In this document: one piece after another, positions 23,522 through 36,100 of the stretch
Position numbering within the stretch: position 1 is the stretch's first letter
How the letters are laid out: the number at the start of each line of letters is the position of its first letter
Source of the DNA: Pelecanus crispus
Taxonomy: Eukaryota; Chordata; Aves; Pelecaniformes; Pelecanidae
Direction: 5' to 3'
DNA: 64,000 nucleotides
Assembly: GCF_030463565.1 (NCBI RefSeq)
Contig: NC_134652.1
Location: forward strand, 10,443,897 to 10,507,896
The notes under the pieces: generated by a model
What the model was told of the DNA's origin: nothing
Databases searched by the model: none
The model's input: the letters and a program-made list of their open reading frames with translations, nothing else
Made by a program: the position numbers and the translations under genes

Positions 23522-23812
23522 ATGCTTCTGTCCCATAACGGACTGCTGTTTGGTTTGTGGCCCAGTGTTGCTTTGTTAAAATGGAGTTCAAGTGCTTTTC
23601 TTCAGACAGTGAAGGGGGGAAGGAAGAGAAAACGTATTAGTGGAAGGAAAGATAGATTTGTGAACTGTTGCTTAAAAGCAAGGAGAATATGTCATGTGTT
23701 GCCATGGCTGAGGATGCTTTATTGGAAGAGGACATTTGGGAGTACAAATCCCTTAGGAAGCAAAAGCATCAGAGCAATTCAGAGAGTGTCTCCACACCTG
23801 TGCAGAAAGTAA
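23522..23812 (+). other. Upstream ORF 2, overlapping the DCLRE1A start
   Basis: The ATG in the context CCACCATGC opens a 96-codon ORF in a different frame, and it runs past the DCLRE1A start at 23704. The peptide resembles no known family. If it is in the mRNA, scanning ribosomes would tend to bypass the main start. Confidence 0.45.
23581..23640 (+). other. Upstream ORF 3 in probable DCLRE1A leader
   Basis: The AAAATGG context opens a 19-codon ORF ending in TAG. It is in the DCLRE1A frame but closed before the main start, and it lies inside upstream ORF 2. A further in-frame stop follows shortly after, so the main protein cannot start here. Confidence 0.45.
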
Positions 23813-24115
23813 GTGATGGCAGGCCAAAAAGAAAGAGAAATAGAAATAAAAAAAAATCCGTAGAAAAAACTGACACGCTTCCGAAAACCGAGCAGAGATC
23901 AAGGGCAAGTCAGGATGTAGATCAATGTAAAGATGACAGTAGCGTGCACTCGCAGGAGAGCGTGAGTAGCCTGACGGAACAGAGCTCACAAAATGCAAAG
24001 CCCATTCATGATGGATACTGCCCGAGCTGCCAGATGCCTTTCTCTTTGCTATTGGTTCAGACACCTCGATGGCACGTTGCTGAATGTTTGGATACTCCAG
24101 GATCCATTGAAAAAG
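23704..24115 (+). CDS. DCLRE1A: DCLRE1A coding exon 1 (start, UBZ4 finger)
   Basis: The start context is GCCATGG. The exon encodes [20 protein letters not shown], a basic nuclear-localisation-like patch ([12 protein letters not shown], about residues 40-51) and the complete UBZ4 finger within [12 protein letters not shown] and RWHVAECLD. The donor is AAAG|GTATGA, and the exon ends with one base of a Glu codon. Confidence 0.96.
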
Positions 24116-27100
24116 GTATGAATAGAGTAAGGCAAAAGCCTTCAGAGGAGAGTTAAAGGCTCCTCACATAATGTTGCTGTAAACCTTGGGTTTTGTATTT
24201 AGTTCAAAATCTGAGATGGTAGTCGGCATGATTTTTAGAATATTATTACTGATAATTTATCAGTATTATTTTCATATGAGATTTTTGGTTCTTTCTGAAG
24301 AACATGGAAGTCTGACATGAAAATCTCATATCAGAATCTCATCTCAAACTTTGTAGAGTAGTGATAAAGATTCGTGGTTGCTTATCAAGCTCCAGTTTTA
24401 GTAGTTTATTGAAGAAATTGAAAGTGCATATGTACCATTTTAAAATAATGGAATCTGTTTCAATTACTAAGTGTCAGCAAAAAACCCTCCTTCAATTAAG
24501 AGGCTGCTACATCTGACACCAAATTTCTTTCTTCTTAGGTACAAATTTTATTATCCTGTATCTGTGTTGCTGTGTGATTTGTCCAATTGTGTATGGACAG
24601 TTGGAAGCTGAGATCAGTCTGTTAGGCTAATTTACTTGAAATGTTAGCCACTGATCTGGCATGCTTTAAAAATTTTATACAGAATTATACATGAACATTC
24701 TTGTATCCTAAGACAATATGGTTTTGTTTTGAATTCTGTATGAGAGGAATAAACCTGACTCATTCCAGTTGCTAGTTTCATGTAGGGAAATACCATGTCT
24801 GAACAGATGCAGGTATCCAACTTATGTTCTTAATACACCTCATAACTTTTGAAAAACAGAAAGCGTACAGTCAGAAAACTAGAGTAAAGGCTGTTTAGGT
24901 AACACAGTCACTTTTCTTTTTATATCTTTGTAACATTCCTTGAAGTTTTTTCTTCAGAACAATGAAATGTGGGCCCTTGAATCCTGATTTTGGCAGTGGT
25001 TTTAACTTAAGACAGCTGTGTTAACACCTCATTTCTATCTCTTACCCCCATAATTAACAGAAAAATCCTTCTGATTGATTTATGCATTCACCTTAAAATC
25101 CGCAAAGGTTAGGCTAGCAAACCCTCAGCAAAAAAGGCTTAGGGAACAGCTATAGCTTTTTTGCTGGCATCTGAATCCTGAATACTTTTTTCACATAAAT
25201 ACATGACCTGTGTGGTTTTTTTGCTTTGTTTTTTAATGTGTAACCTAGCTGACAAATTGAATTTCAGGTTGATTCAGAACTGAGATTTGGTTTATTCTGA
25301 AACATGTCTACTGGCCTTTTCTGGTGCTACTGCTCTGAGCTCATTGCTTGCATGTGAGACAATTCTAAACTAGAAGCCATATGATTACATTAGCACAGTA
25401 TTGAAACAGGGTTAAGTACTCTTGTTGTCAGAGGGCTGTATTAGCAGTAGCTGTTTGGTTTTAGGTTGGAAACATTCTCATTTCCTGCTAGCTTGGGGCA
25501 GGCAGCTTGAAAATTACTTTTTACTTGTGTCTTCTGTCCTCCAATAGCAGCATTTATAAGCAAAAGCTTTTAGTTGTGTGTCACTTGTTATTTTTATTTT
25601 AACAATGATGCCAACTATATTTGCAGATATGTTAACATTACTTCTCTGTTTAACTGTTTTCACAGAGTGTCCTGATGGTTTACTGTGCACTTCTACCATT
25701 CCATCTCACTACAAGCGCTATAGCCATTTTCTGCTTGCAGCAAGCAGGGCAGGAGATTATCTTGTAAACTCTTCAGCAAGCACTTTGGAAAGGATGGTGA
25801 CATATTCTACTGCTGTAAAGCCCAGCTGTTCCCCAAGTCATGTAGAGGAATTTTCACAGAATGAGAAACCATCTAATAATGTAAAAAATGTCCCAAATGA
25901 TGGCTATACATTGATGGTACAGAGTTCACCGCAAATGAAGTCTCTAAATATTATCAGTGAAAATGCTTCCTCTTTTACGGATGTTCAAAAGTCTCAACAG
26001 ACATGTCAGCTTTCACAGACCACAGATAATAGTTGTAAATTTGAATTTTATGACTTTGCATCCTCTCAAGAAAGTGGAACCGGAGAAGATCTTTGTAGTC
26101 AGAAAGATACAAGTCAGCCAAGTCTGCTACAGTCAAAAGCTGACTTCAGTGACTGTGAAATTTCTTATTCTCCGCTGAGTACTTTTGAGGAGAGTGAAGA
26201 AGAAACTGAGAAAGAGGAGAAAAAAGTAAAAAAATCACAAAACAAATTACTCAAAGTCCAGAACTTTGAAGATGAAGAATCTAATTCTGTGGTGTTTAAA
26301 ACATCTGATGGACTTTTCTTACAGCAGAAGCCTCAGTGTGAGCATACCAACATGGGAAATTCCATAATTAAAAAAACCCACTGTGAAGAAGTAAATACAT
26401 TGAACAATCTAGATCATAGCGTAAAAACTGTTCCTCAGAGTCACATGAACAGCAAGTTCTGTCATGCAGCATGTGTAGATAATCAGCATCAGCAAGAGGC
26501 GCTAGCCAGTGGATCCTCTTTTCCTTTTAATTGCAAGGAGGTTGAACAGCCAGAGTTGATTTCCTCTGCTGCTAAAGCAGGTAACGCAGAGTTGGAAGAT
26601 ACTGGTGCTTGTGCTTTGGATTCTGCATACATGAGTTTTACTGAGACATCTTCACTGCTAGTCAGAGAAGGTGCTGGGTCTCTTCTGACACAGAAAAGTA
26701 ATGTTTTGAGGGACCCAAGTAACATTTTAACTAGTACAGATAAAGTGACTGCCAATGCAGTTGAAAAAATAGCTCGCCAGAAGAGTGTGCAGTCAGTAGT
26801 GGAGAAAGAAGGAAATCTTAATAAAGCTGCTGCGTGCGGTCCCAGCCCCATCTCTAAAACAGTGTCATCTCCTTCTTTAGCAAGTATGAATGCCAAATCC
26901 AGTTCTGCCAAAGAACTCAAACAAATGGACATTGGTGTTTTCTTTGGGTTAAAACCCAAAGTAAAAGAGGAAAGCAAGGTAGAGACTTGTTTGAGTGAGG
27001 GAGAGCAGATATCAAGTTCTGTAACTCCCAATGGAAAGAGGCCCAGACAGCAAAAAAGGAAAGCTGAAGGGTCTGTGGAAGATGTAGAAGCAGTTATAGA

Positions 27101-30100
27101 AAGTTCAAGGAAAAATAGAGCCTTTGCAGATGCAAGTGCTGGTGGCCAACGAAGGTGGACAAAAAAATTGAAACATTTGCCTACCACAGGTGAAGGAACA
27201 AGAAAAAAACACTGCCCTTTCTACAAGAAAATACCAGGTGAGAGCTAACTCTTGCTTTTTGTAGAGGTTAACTAAGTTTGGCTTGAGTGTTGTATTTTTT
27301 TCCTAATTTTAGGTTTCAGTATTCTTCACTCTTCATAACCATTTAGGCCGCAGCTCATAGTGAATTTTCTTTCCTCTATCTGATAAAATAGATGCAGATC
27401 TCCAGCATAAGGTGATTGGAGAACTACAGTCAGCAATGGCTTCATCAGTGAAGTGCAGTGAAATAATCAGCTCAGGAAAATTATTTCAAGGACTGACTTT
27501 TGCATGTTTTTGACAGAGTAAAAAACATAAGCAGTATTGAAAGATGGATCTACTTTCTTCAATGATTTTGAATGTATCCCTTGTTAATATTCACTTCTAA
27601 TTCCTGAATTTAATCTTTTACATTGCTTCAGTTGTGCCTGAAAATAGGGCTGTCAATAGCAAGTGTTTCCTTACAGTAAGTTAAAAAAATTGAGTTTAAT
27701 TTTCTATTTGAAATTCACAAGTGTTAGAAATGTGAAGTCCTACAACTGTGAAAACAAAGATGTGAAAACCAAGCAGAAGAATTTAGCTAAGGCAACAGCC
27801 AAGAATTTCTCAGAATCTCCTCAAGCAATTACATAAAATACGGGATGATGGGCCAGTGACTTAAAAAGCTTCAAATCCTCACAGTTCTGTTTACCACTGA
27901 AGGACTGTCTTAGTCTTAGGTAGATACTTGAGGAAGCCAAATACAAATATATTAGTGATCCTAAGTGCCAAGCTCCTGCCTGAAGACTGACCTGTAAGTC
28001 TTTGTGGGGTTAACCAGTATCATGGGTTCCATGATTTCCTGTTTTATTTTGTGTTAAGACATTGGTGTTAGATTTTAATCTATGTGAACTTTCAAAAATA
28101 CCAGCTGAATGCAGATAAATGTGTCTTATTCGCTTAACCAGTTGCCATCTGTATAGGATGGCAGCTGAGCAACAGATATTTGAGAGGCCCGTGAAAGTAT
28201 TTTTGTGTGGACACTGTTAAATTTTTATTTTAATAAGTGAAAATCCTTTTTGTGACTGTTGACTCATATGCAAACCATGCTCATCTTTAAATGGCTCCTT
28301 CAGCTGTGTGCAGTGTAACTGTATTACATTTTACTTTGGAAGAAAGAAAAAGAACAAAAGGAACATCTAATCAAAAACTAGTTCTGAACTATGCATGTTT
28401 ACTGACTGCTTCTCTTCCCTTTTTGCTGTAGGAACTGGTATTACAGTTGATGCTTTCCAGTATGGAGAAATTGAAGGCTGCACAGCTTACTTCCTTACTC
28501 ATTTTCACTCTGATCACTATTGTGGGCTAACAAAAAACTTCATGTTTCCAATCTACTGTAATAAGGTAAGGTTTTCCAAGATTACAAGATATTATCAAAT
28601 CCATATGCAACTATAATTACTTTTATACTGATGCAAGTAAATAGAAGATTAGAGGTTCCAATGTTGGGTCAATTAGACATAGTGGATATGTATAGGGGAA
28701 TCTGGGTTTCCCTTGTAAGAAATTCTTACTCTGATTTGATTGACGAAGATTAGTGAAACTTTCCTGTCTAGATACCATGAAAAAATTCAGGTTTAAAAGG
28801 GTCTCTAGAGGTCACATAGTCTGATCTCCTGCACAATGCAGGTCTAACTTCAAAGTTAGATCAGACTGCAGAGAGCTTTTGTTGGTCAGATTTTGAAAAC
28901 AGGACAAATTCTGCTGTTTCTTCACAACCTGTTGCAGTGCTTACCCGCTCTGAAATTTTTTCCTAGTATACAATTGAAATGTCCCTTTTTGCAACTTGAG
29001 ACTGTAGCTTGTTCTTTTTGTGTGCATCATGGAGGATAATCTGGCTCCATCTTCTCTATAACTCTGTTCAAGTGATGGAGGTCTAAAATTAGATTCTGCT
29101 TAAGCCATCTCTTCTCCACATTCACTAAATGGAGTTCTTTTAACCTGGTCCTGTGTGTCCTGTACTTCAGGCTGCTGAATGGCCAAGACTGCCATTAGCT
29201 ATTGTATGTCCAACCAACTCGTCTTTATTCATAACATGGTAGGGCACCTCGCCTAATCAACCCATCCAGAACCTGCATCAAAAATCTATTTCTCATTTAC
29301 TCTGGAAGTCTCCTGGAATGCTTCTGTCCTGTGTTGCCTTTCCAGTAGGTGTTGGGGTGACTGCAGTCCCCCGTGATAAGATCCAAGGCCCATGACCTGG
29401 AAATTTCTGCAGCTGTCTGAAGAAGGTTTTGCCCACCTCCTCTTCTTGACTTGGCGATCTGTAACAGATGTTATACCTCCTTGTTTGCCTCCTCTCTGAT
29501 TCTAATCCATAACCTTTAGACAGGCTTTTAAAAGTTTGATTTTTTAAGACAGCTTTTTTTCAGTTTGCTTTTTGAGAGGTGAAATGCTACTGAAAGGCTT
29601 GATTATACCCAGGATCTCATAGTTTCTCATAGTTTCCTCTAAGCCAGACAGTCTGGCTTTGAGAGCCTTTGTTTCTAAAATAAACAAAGGCTTTTTTTAG
29701 ATTTTGTTCCTATTCCATCTTAAATCCTTTCCCTGTTACAGATAACTGGCAACCTGGTGAAGAGCAAACTTCGAGTCAAAGAGCAGTACATCCATGTGCT
29801 GCCGATGGACACAGAATGTATAGTGAATGGGATCAAAGTGTTGTTGCTCGATGCCAATCAGTATGTATCATTGCATTTGTCGTGGAATATTTGTGTGTAT
29901 AGAACATCAGAGATAAATAGCTGTACAGATACAGTTTATGTTTTCATGATTTTTATGTTTCAGTGGATCTGAACAAATGAGGGTGAAAATACTTCACATT
30001 CCTGAGTTGGCTTAGTAACATGCATTTTCATTTCAGAAGTGAATTAGGCATGTAGGAGCCTAAATTTCTTGCAAGCAGTTAGCTTTTGAAATAGGTGAAT

Positions 30101-33100
30101 TATTTTTGAAAATGAAACTTAGGCTTTTTTGATAATTTGAGCTTCACTTTTTTTTTTTTGGTTGTAATGAGCATGTAGTGTTAGCCACACATAGCTCTAT
30201 AATTTTTAAGCTTGTTGAGAGGTTGAATGATTTTTCTAGTGGTCTGGACACTTTAGTTTTTGGTGTCTAGTTGGGAACATCTTAGATTTGATTATCAGAT
30301 ATGTTAGGTTTCTGTAGCTTCAACTGAAGATAATGAAATCTTCAGATAAAGAAAAATATAGTACTTTGGATCCCAGAAGAGACAAAACCTAGCCAACATT
30401 TTGAAATTTCTGTCCAACGTCATACTGGCACTGTGTGGTAATGCTGGATTGTAAGTTCAGTAGCACCTGACTTCCAGCCCTGTGGTCTTGCCATTCTGCC
30501 TCTTGGTACCTTATTTGGCTATGGGCTGGAGGAAAAGTCCTTTCCCTGAAGTACATATTGAAACTCAGCACTGTGTCACAGCTGGTTTGAATATTACTTA
30601 TCTTAGGATTTGTTTATAGTTGGAGAGATAAGATTCCATTAAGTCCTTTGAGAACCCTTTCTGGGAATGAAGGAAGCCTTGTTGCTTGTGTAATTTGGAC
30701 AGTTCTCATTTTTCCTGTTTGTGTCTCTGATCCCCTGCTTCAATTTAAAAGGCATATAAACCTTAGGTACAAAGTTCAACTTTTTGGAGAGTTCACCAAT
30801 TCTGGGATTTTAGCTCTGATTCATGCCAGTTTTTCCTTTTTTGAGATGTCATTTACCCTTTACAGATGATTCATGTCCGAAATAGTCCCACTGGTCTGAG
30901 CACTTGCCCTTCAGACAGCTTTGGTGAGGACCTGCAGAAGGTGCAGTGGATTCACTGAGGCCAATAAGAGAATTGTATTTATAACCAGGCAATTCTGGAT
31001 GGAGGATAATGCTTAAAATCTGCAAATAGAATTTAAAAGGAAATGCTTCAGTAAGTCCTGCAGGAATAAAGATGCACCTGCGATAATACAATTCTGTTGC
31101 TCCTGAATAAGAATGCTGCTTCTCTTTGGTGTGCTGTTTCCCCTTTGAATCAAGTAATAGGACCTCAGAGGTTGCAACTGAGGCAGCATCTTTGTCGTAC
31201 CTAGAAGAAGACAGAGCATCCCAAAAAGGCAGTTAATGCTTGATTACTTTACTGTTGGTGTGGGTTTTTTTCCTCCCTCCATCTCAGCTGAGAGCTCAAG
31301 TCCAGCTTGTCTATTGCCATAAGGTTCGCTTCAGAGTTCCTTTAGAAATCAGGAATTTCTAGCTAAATTAGGCTGCATAGTAGCTGTGATTTAAAATGCT
31401 GTTCTGCACACCTTCCTGCTACTGAAGAGTGGTATATGTCTTAAGGCAGTTTATCAGTATAGAGAACTAACATAATTTGTATGGGTTGGTTTGTTTGTTT
31501 GTTTCAGTTGTCCAGGTGCAACAATGATCCTTTTCTGTCTACCTAGTGGAACTGTTATTCTGCACACAGGAGACTTCAGGGCAAATCCTTCTATGGAGCG
31601 CTACCCTGCTTTGATCGGTCGGCAAGTCCACACCCTTTACCTTGATACTACGTAAGCTGTGTTTAATTTTATTTTTTCAATATAACCCTTTTTTCAGTTT
31701 GGTAAGACTTTAGATGAGCCAAATAAATGTAAGTATAAATGACATTACTGTTTTAACACTTGTTAGCTCTATTTAGGGTTGAATAAAATCAGATATTTAT
31801 TGAAAGTCCATGTATGTCTAGCTTGTTCATCTGTTACGTTGTTACATGAGAGAATAAAAGTGGGTAGTGGAAAAGATGCTAAAGTACTTGCTGAGATGGC
31901 CTTATTATTTATAAGTGTTATTAATTTCTGGGTGTCAAAATTCATACGTTGACTGTTCAGCTCTAAAGCAAGAGGTTCATGGAACATTGGTTTTATGTGG
32001 ATGCAACACTGTTATAAAGAGGGGTGGGGGGAGAATTCAGAGAGTGAAAGAATGCCAAATGGTTAAATCAGTTGTCTAGGTTTTCATTAGAGTTTTCTCT
32101 GACTCATGTGTATAAAATTGTTTTTCTGTGTATGATGGCTAATGCCCAGCTGCAGTCTTTTGTTTCTGTTCATATGTTTCTGTGAATGAATAATGCCTTA
32201 TGTTGTGGTTTGTGTGCGTGACAAAAAATAGACATAAGGATGTAATTAGTACGTGATACAAATACCTAGCTTGAAAGAGCACTTGGTATTTACAGAGGAA
32301 AAAACCTGCAGAATTGAGTGTCAGTGTCAGACAAGTGAATAGTTGTAGAGAAAAGACTGATACACTCAATGTAAATTTTATTGCAACTATTTCATCTGGG
32401 CACCTCAGTGGTTTCTAATAAATAGATTGCAAGTAGACTGAAATTATGTAGAAGGATAAGATCTTTTTCATTACTTTGTTATTGTATGCATGCAGTTTTG
32501 AGGGCTGCCTTGGTAAATTCAGATGTCTTCTATCTTGTGTAACAAAGTGGTATATCTTGTTTCCATGCTCCAGATACTGTAGCCCTGAATACACTTTTCC
32601 TTCTCAACAAGAAGTTATCCAGTTTGCTGTCAATACTGCCTTTGAGACAGTGACTTTAAACCCGCGTACTCTAGTTGTCTGTGGCACCTATTCCATTGGA
32701 AAAGAAAAAGTTTTTTTAGGTATGTAAAAGAAGTGTACTGGATCAAATAACTAAATAAATATCTGTCAGTGTTAAAAGACCTTTTTCTTAAGATGTAAAG
32801 GGTCACTTAGTCAGATATTGTGTAAAGAAGTTAAATATATTTAATAATCCTACTGCTAGTTTTTTAGTTTTCTAATCAATAAGTTTTAACTTTCTGAAAG
32901 AAATATTTTTCTGCCATGTTTACAATATACAGAACGCCAATTTGGATAGTAAATGAATGAATCTAATCAATTGTGGTGGAAAAGTTGCTAATGGCAATTA
33001 AAAAAACATAAATGAGGTCTTTATGACATTTTTGGTGTTAATAATCTTGTGTTGACAAGAAACAGCAAAGGGATATTAATTATTTTTAAACTTCTATTTT

Positions 33101-36100
33101 GCTAACAGTTTTTCCTTCCAGGTTTATATTACGTATTTTCCTAAATATTTATAGTAATCTGTTTTAATGAAATCAGTTTTAACGAAGCATTCCCCAAAAG
33201 AAAGCACATCTTTTCTGACTTAATGAAAATCTTGTGTGCTACACTTAACTCGGTTATAGCATTAGGAACCAACATGATTGCTCAAATGTATACTCTAGAG
33301 CAGGCAGCTCTGCTCCATTTGTGCTTTTGACTATATTTAAAGTCATCAATACAAGATTTACTTTCACTGAAATTTAGTCTGTTTTTAACATGGGCAGTTT
33401 GTCATAAATTCCAAAAACTCCACGTGTTTCTGGCTTCCTTGAAATAAATGCCAGTTTGCCTTGATAACATTCTACCAAAGAAGTATGACTTAGAACTTAT
33501 CAATGTACTTCTATTCTCCTTCTCTTTCCAACAGTCACTCACAATTCTGGTGCTAAAACATAGGAGCCAGAGTTTTTTAACAGCCATTACAGATTTCTTG
33601 TCTTAATTTTAGAATATGGAACACTGTATCCTGTTGAATATGGATTTTTTCAATAGTAAAAATGATCCAGTGCAATAATTAGGAATATCTCCAAAACAAG
33701 CAAAAAATGAACTCTTACAATTTTCTTTATCTGATTTCTTCCCAATTAATCCTAAAGCAATTGCTGAAGTTCTGGGCTCAAAAGCAAGTATGTCCCGTGA
33801 TAAGTACAAAACATTGCAGTGCTTTGAGTCAGCAGCTGTTAATTCCCTCATCAGTGTGGATTGGGATGGGACTTTGCTTCACGTTCTTCCCATGATGCAA
33901 ATTAATTTTAAGGTAAGTTCAGAAAATACACTCTGTTGATCAACCTGCCTGCTAATCTTACTGTTGGCTCCTCCCAACCGGTGTTGTGTTCGGCGCTTTT
34001 TAACCTCTTGTCAGATCATATTTCTTTAGTAAAGTTTTGACATGTAGCAATACGTTGAAAATGAAATGCAATTAAACATTAATATCTGTCTCCAAACATG
34101 ATGCACAAAAGGTGTAATTTCACTTCAATGCGGTGCTTGTACAAGATCAGATGAGGGTTGTTCAAAGGCTTGCTCTTTGTGGGCCTTTTTGAAGTAGGTT
34201 TATGTAATGACTGCAGGATCTGTCCTATTAGCAATTAATATATTGTGACATGGAGTCACTGTTTTCAGCCTGTCTTTTACCTGGTAAGATGTAGGAAAAG
34301 AGAAAGGATTTTCTGCCTGTGAGTCTCTTTGTTTTGAGGCAGCCTGTGAACATGGCCAACTTCCAGCCTGGTGTTTGGTAAAAAAGGAATAGGGTTCTCC
34401 ATGTTCATCTCAGTTCAATTTCCATGTATTTATAATCATATTTTCATCTTTTAAAAGAATATTCTCTCTTCTTCTGTGCTGGAGATTTACATGGAGATAA
34501 GGATACTTGAAAATCAGTGAAAACTCACACATAAACAAATACACATATTGAGTGAATTGAAGGACACCTCGTATATACACATGCTTTAGTTTTTCCACAC
34601 AATCTTCTCTAATATTTGTAGCAGAAGCAAGTAAAACAGTTTATTTTAAGACATTGTTTTGTTTAAGTTGACTTCAAATGCACATTTCAGTTGAGATTTG
34701 AGACAGTGGGTTTTTGTCGTTGAGAGACTTTTGTGGGAATTTCTTAGGAAAGGTGACTAATTCCTGGGGGGAAAGAAAGTTTTTCTAAACAGATGACAAA
34801 ATACAGAATGGCATTAAAGCAAAGCAGCAGGCTCTAGATTAAAGGTAACCTGGAAGAAAACTAGTGGTCGCTTACGCCTTACAGACTTGGATTCATTTTC
34901 CTGCTTTGCTTCAGGCCTGCTGTGCCATCTCAAACAAATCCTTCAGAGCAAGATGGTATTTAGCTTCAGGACCAGTCAAGGTCAGAGTTGACCTAAAAAG
35001 GAGAAAAAGAGGCTATAAAATGTGGATGGGAGCTGCAGGAGATAGAACTTAATATCTTAATGTTTTAATGTTGTTCTATCATCTTTTCCACAGTGGGGCA
35101 GAAAATGAGTAACAGAAATGTGTATGGATTTATTTTTAATGTGTTTTGTTGTCTTAAACAGTAATATATTTTAGTTTCTTCTGCAGATTTTTGGGTTGTT
35201 ACGTGATTCTGCTGTCATGTGTCCCAGCATGTATGGTGTACTCATGTGGCTGGACTTTCAGGCAGAGGGTGTGATTATACACAAGGGTGTCTAGACAGCA
35301 TTACTTCTCGGAGAGAAGCAGTTGTATCATGTGCAGGGTCTCATCTCTGAGAACAGGAGTTTCTAGACAAATCTACAGCGTGCCAGGAGCGATGCTTGGA
35401 CCCTGGAAAGGGCCAAGAAAGATTAAAGGCACAGTGATTTAGTGGACAAGAGTCCTGGTGCAACAGCCATGGCCCTCTGTACTGGGGCTTTGACTTCATG
35501 TGTGAAGCTCTTGGAATGCGGTCTCGTGCTATCATTGGTCATTTTGTGTCCACATAAGTTAGGCATGGTAGGTAGACTTCCAGAGTGCTAAACATCCAAT
35601 GAGGCCAGTAGCTAAATGAATGCCCAGGTGGAATGTAGCATCAGTAAAATGTGGAGAATGTGAAATACTTAAAGATGAGCTTGTATCAGTTCATATGGTA
35701 TTTATGTTATTTCTGCTCCAGCAGAATCAGTAAACATGACATCAGAAAAGACAGTATTTTTAAGAATACATTATGTGATCAGTTGTAATCACATTTGAAT
35801 TAAAGAATGATGAATGATATCATCCTGTTTTTACAGACCATGTAAATGTTTATGTCATCGTTTCCAGTTGCATGTTTTTGTCTTCTGCTGGATTATACAA
35901 GTTTTGTCCTGAATTACTGTCTCATTACTGGGAAAGCCAGAATTTTTTAGTGATCCTCATCACTAAATGCCAATGCCTTCATTATCTTCTGGGTCTTTCC
36001 TACCTCTTCTGTTTTATTTGATCCATAGCCCTACTCAGAAACACAATCCTACTTCTTAATTTGGGCTAATTTCCTGCTTGTTTAGTTTCAGCTGTGAACC

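Larger units (their letters stand above)
28566..29741 (+). other. DCLRE1A intron 3
   Basis: Short intron, most of which is filled by two CR1 fragments in opposite orientation to the gene (listed separately). The acceptor is TTACAG. Confidence 0.85.

Noticed and set aside
26489-27187. 232-aa minus-strand ORF
   Set aside because: It lies exactly antisense to the coding part of DCLRE1A exon 2, so it is a shadow of the real frame. No known family matches it.
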